Of a stretch of 64,000 nt of DNA, positions 61,980 through 64,000 are shown piece after piece; position 1 is the first letter of the stretch, and each line of letters begins with the position of its first letter. This stretch comes from CAWDVK01 sp963805715. Its GTDB lineage: Bacteria; Actinomycetota; Actinomycetes; Streptosporangiales; Streptosporangiaceae. The translations under genes and the position numbers were made by a program. The stretch lies in contig CAWDVK010000020.1 of NCBI GenBank assembly GCA_963805715.1, positions 930,001 through 994,000 of the forward strand. Direction: 5' to 3'. Under the pieces are notes generated by a model. The model was not told the origin of the DNA. It did not search any database and saw nothing but the letters and a program-made list of their open reading frames with translations.

Positions 61980-64000
61980 GTGCTCGCTGCGCTGGTGCTG
62001 GCCGGGATCATGGCGGCGCCGCTGGGCACGGCGGCGCTGCTGGTGCGTTCCAGGCCGCGCGTCCGGACGACCGGCGCGTGGCCTGCGACCCGGCGGTTCG
62101 CTTTCGCGCTGGCGGGCACGGCGGTACTGGCCGCGATCGTGGCGGTGGCGATGCGGCTGCTGGGGGTGACCGAGCACAATACGATCGCTGGGGTGGCCGG
62201 CCTGGTCGTCGCGAGCCTGATCTGGCTCCCGGTGACCCGGCGGTGGAACGCCCGCGGCCATCTGTGCTGGGCGTCGAGCGTTTTCCTGTTCGTCGTCTAC
62301 CTGGCCTACGTTCTGGACTGGACCTTCGCCAGCCATCTCGGGCCGGCGAGCACGGCCGGCGGCCTGCTGCTGTGGCTTTTCGAGGTGTTCGCCGCGATCC
62401 TCGCCTGCGCCTACCTGTGGGAGATCTGCGACGCCATCGGCTCGGAGACCTGGCGCCGCCGGATGACGCCCGCCACGACCGCAGAGATGCCCGCCGTCAG
62501 CGAGCTCCCGTTCGTCAGCCTGCACGTCCCGGCGCACAATGAGCCGCCGGACATGGTCATCGACACGCTCCGGTCGCTGCTGCGCCTCGACTACGGGCGC
62601 TACGAGGTCATCCTGATCGACGACAACACCGACGATGAGGGCCTATGGCGGCCGGTCGAGCGCTGGTGCTCGCGGCACGGAGTCAAGTTCGCGCACCTGG
62701 AGGACTGGCCGGGCTATAAGTCGGGGGCGCTGAACTACGCGCTGCGCCAGCTCACCGACGAGCGGGCCGAGGTCATCGGGATCGTCGACTCCGATTACCA
62801 GCTGGAGCCGGGGTTCCTGCGCCGCTGTGCGCCGCTGTTCGCCGAGAGCTGGGTCGGCTTTACCCAGGCCCCGCAGGATTACCGCGGCTGGTCGCGGTCA
62901 CGGTATTACCGGCGGCTGTATTACTCCTACCAGTACTTCTTCGCGGTCTCTCAGCCGTCGCGCAACGAGCGGGACGGGGCAATCTTCGCCGGCACGATGG
63001 GGCTGATCCGGCGGGTTGCGCTGGAACAGGTCGGCGGCTGGGACGAGTGGTGCATCACCGAGGACGCCGAGCTGTCGCTGCGGCTGCTGCGGGCCGGCTG
63101 GACCGGATGGCATGTGGACCAGTCCTACGGCAAGGGCATCATGCCGCTGACCTTCGAGGCGCTCAAGGGCCAGCGGTACCGGTGGTGCTTCGGCGGCATC
63201 CAGATCCTGCGGATGCACTGGCGCTCGCTGCTGCCCGGGCCCGAGACGAAGCAAAATCGGCTTAGCACCGGCCAGCGATGGGCGTACCTGTCCGGCGCGG
63301 TCCAGTGGTACGGCAACGTCCTCGGCCTAGTGTTCCTGATCTTCCTGCTGGCCGGGGCCGCCAACCTGGCCACCGGGGGCACCGCGCTGTTCACTAAGCT
63401 CACTGTGTTCCTGGTGGCCACGGTCCCGGTGCTGGTGCTGCTCGGCCTGGTGCGCGCGGTCGCGCTGTTGCGCCGCGGGACCGGCGCGTCGTGGCGGGAC
63501 GCGATCGGCGCGTTCTTCATCTGGCAGTCCACCTCCCTGGTGGTGGCACGGGCCTCGATCCTCGGCCTGTTCGCCCGCAAGGCCGCGTTCCTGCGCACGC
63601 CGAAGACCAGCGAGAAGGCGAGATGGTGGGAGGCGCTGCGGGCGAACTGGGCCGAATCGTCGCTGGCGCTGCTCGGCATGCTCGGCATCGCCGGAGCGCT
63701 GAGCAAGGCCACCGAGCTGGCCGGGCCGCTACTTGCTGGCCTGCTGCTGTTCCCGACGCTCGGCATGGCAGCGGCGCCGTTCAACAGCTGGGCCGCGCAG
63801 CGGGCGGCGCTGCCGCCGGACCTGGTGCAGCGGCGCACTATGGAGTGGAAGCGCAGCCGACAGCGCCAGGCATTCGTGCGCGGCGCGGCGGTCGGCGGGG
63901 TGGTCACCGTACTCGGCGTGATCACCGCCGTCGTGGCGCTGATGCTGACGCCGAGCCCGCACACGGTGCAGACGCCGCAGCTGGTCACCCCGGCTCAGGG
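61980..64000 (+). CDS. Processive family 2 glycosyltransferase, cellulose-synthase-like (3' end outside window)
   Basis: At least 673 residues, open at the right edge. GAGGAGG six bases upstream supports GTG 61980. Four N-terminal helices (to about 150) precede a GT2 domain: VSLHVPAHNEPPDMVIDTL, VILIDDNTDDEGLWRPV (first Asp), IGIVDSDYQLEPGFL (DxD), EQVGGWDEWCITEDAELSLR (catalytic Asp) and GQRYRWCFGG (QxxRW, product-binding). Further helices follow (AVQWYGNVLGLVFLIFLLAG onward). It makes a beta-linked exopolysaccharide or a related glycan, using a UDP- or GDP-sugar on the cytosolic face. Confidence 0.9.
   Translation, partial: MLAALVLAGIMAAPLGTAALLVRSRPRVRTTGAWPATRRFAFALAGTAVLAAIVAVAMRLLGVTEHNTIAGVAGLVVASLIWLPVTRRWNARGHLCWASSVFLFVVYLAYVLDWTFASHLGPASTAGGLLLWLFEVFAAILACAYLWEICDAIGSETWRRRMTPATTAEMPAVSELPFVSLHVPAHNEPPDMVIDTLRSLLRLDYGRYEVILIDDNTDDEGLWRPVERWCSRHGVKFAHLEDWPGYKSGALNYALRQLTDERAEVIGIVDSDYQLEPGFLRRCAPLFAESWVGFTQAPQDYRGWSRSRYYRRLYYSYQYFFAVSQPSRNERDGAIFAGTMGLIRRVALEQVGGWDEWCITEDAELSLRLLRAGWTGWHVDQSYGKGIMPLTFEALKGQRYRWCFGGIQILRMHWRSLLPGPETKQNRLSTGQRWAYLSGAVQWYGNVLGLVFLIFLLAGAANLATGGTALFTKLTVFLVATVPVLVLLGLVRAVALLRRGTGASWRDAIGAFFIWQSTSLVVARASILGLFARKAAFLRTPKTSEKARWWEALRANWAESSLALLGMLGIAGALSKATELAGPLLAGLLLFPTLGMAAAPFNSWAAQRAALPPDLVQRRTMEWKRSRQRQAFVRGAAVGGVVTVLGVITAVVALMLTPSPHTVQTPQLVTPAQ

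Noticed and set aside
1..64000. tRNA, rRNA, CRISPR arrays, attachment sites or prophage
   Set aside because: No T-loop signature, regular spacer-repeat pattern, integrase or phage gene was found on either strand.

Overview
The window is about 70% G+C or higher and reads as a chromosome segment of a filamentous-type actinobacterium. A WhiB protein, NarL-type response regulators paired with HisKA_3 kinases, DUF5302, GTG starts, probable leaderless genes and very GC-rich third codon positions all point there. No tRNA, rRNA, CRISPR array, replication origin or intact mobile element is visible. The genus cannot be named from the sequence.

Layout. 0-14 kb: a truncated globin, a small protein, argG behind a strongly periodic ARG-box-like operator, a divergent TetR/oxidoreductase pair with two palindromic operators, a methyltransferase, several gene fragments, a VapBC-type pair, an ankyrin protein, an SGNH lipoprotein, a MOSC/ferredoxin-reductase gene split by a frameshift, the cobalamin genes cobD-cobC and a pentapeptide-repeat protein. 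14-26.7 kb: a signalling block with a NarL regulator, a stand-alone receiver, a GAF histidine kinase, two large MacB/FtsX-type permeases and their ATPase, a receiver-class III nucleotidyl cyclase fusion, a cyclic-nucleotide-binding protein and a metallo-beta-lactamase-fold hydrolase. About 18 single-base frameshifts fall in 19.4-25.3 kb. 27-36 kb: MarC, a methyltransferase, a CBM9-like protein, two truncated enzymes meeting at a rearrangement junction, a DrrAB-type exporter and two lipoproteins. 35-43.5 kb: a P2-type cation ATPase with two TrkA-type regulators, tyrosine phenol-lyase, a carboxyethyl-ornithine-synthase-like dehydrogenase and a CDF exporter. 43.5-56.5 kb: large hairpins, a 44-aa microprotein, a diverged copy of part of a secreted protein gene that lies 8 kb away, an AcuC-type deacetylase, DUF3303 and DUF3291 proteins, an MFS exporter, the secreted protein itself, GlsB and WhiB. 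56.6-64 kb: a decayed sugar locus (GntR, DegT and GH4 pieces), a coiled-coil protein with a near-perfect 354-bp tandem duplication, a transposase remnant, an SPFH protein and a processive glycosyltransferase that runs off the right edge.

The most coherent candidate for a new system is the 14-26.7 kb block. Its parts would make a phosphorelay-to-second-messenger circuit: kinase, receiver-cyclase, cyclic-nucleotide receptor and possible phosphodiesterase, built around an ABC efflux complex. A second candidate is the tyrosine phenol-lyase/carboxyethyl-ornithine-synthase pair, which could be linked through pyruvate. Many genes here are fragments or carry single-base indels, so part of the window is either decaying or imperfectly assembled.
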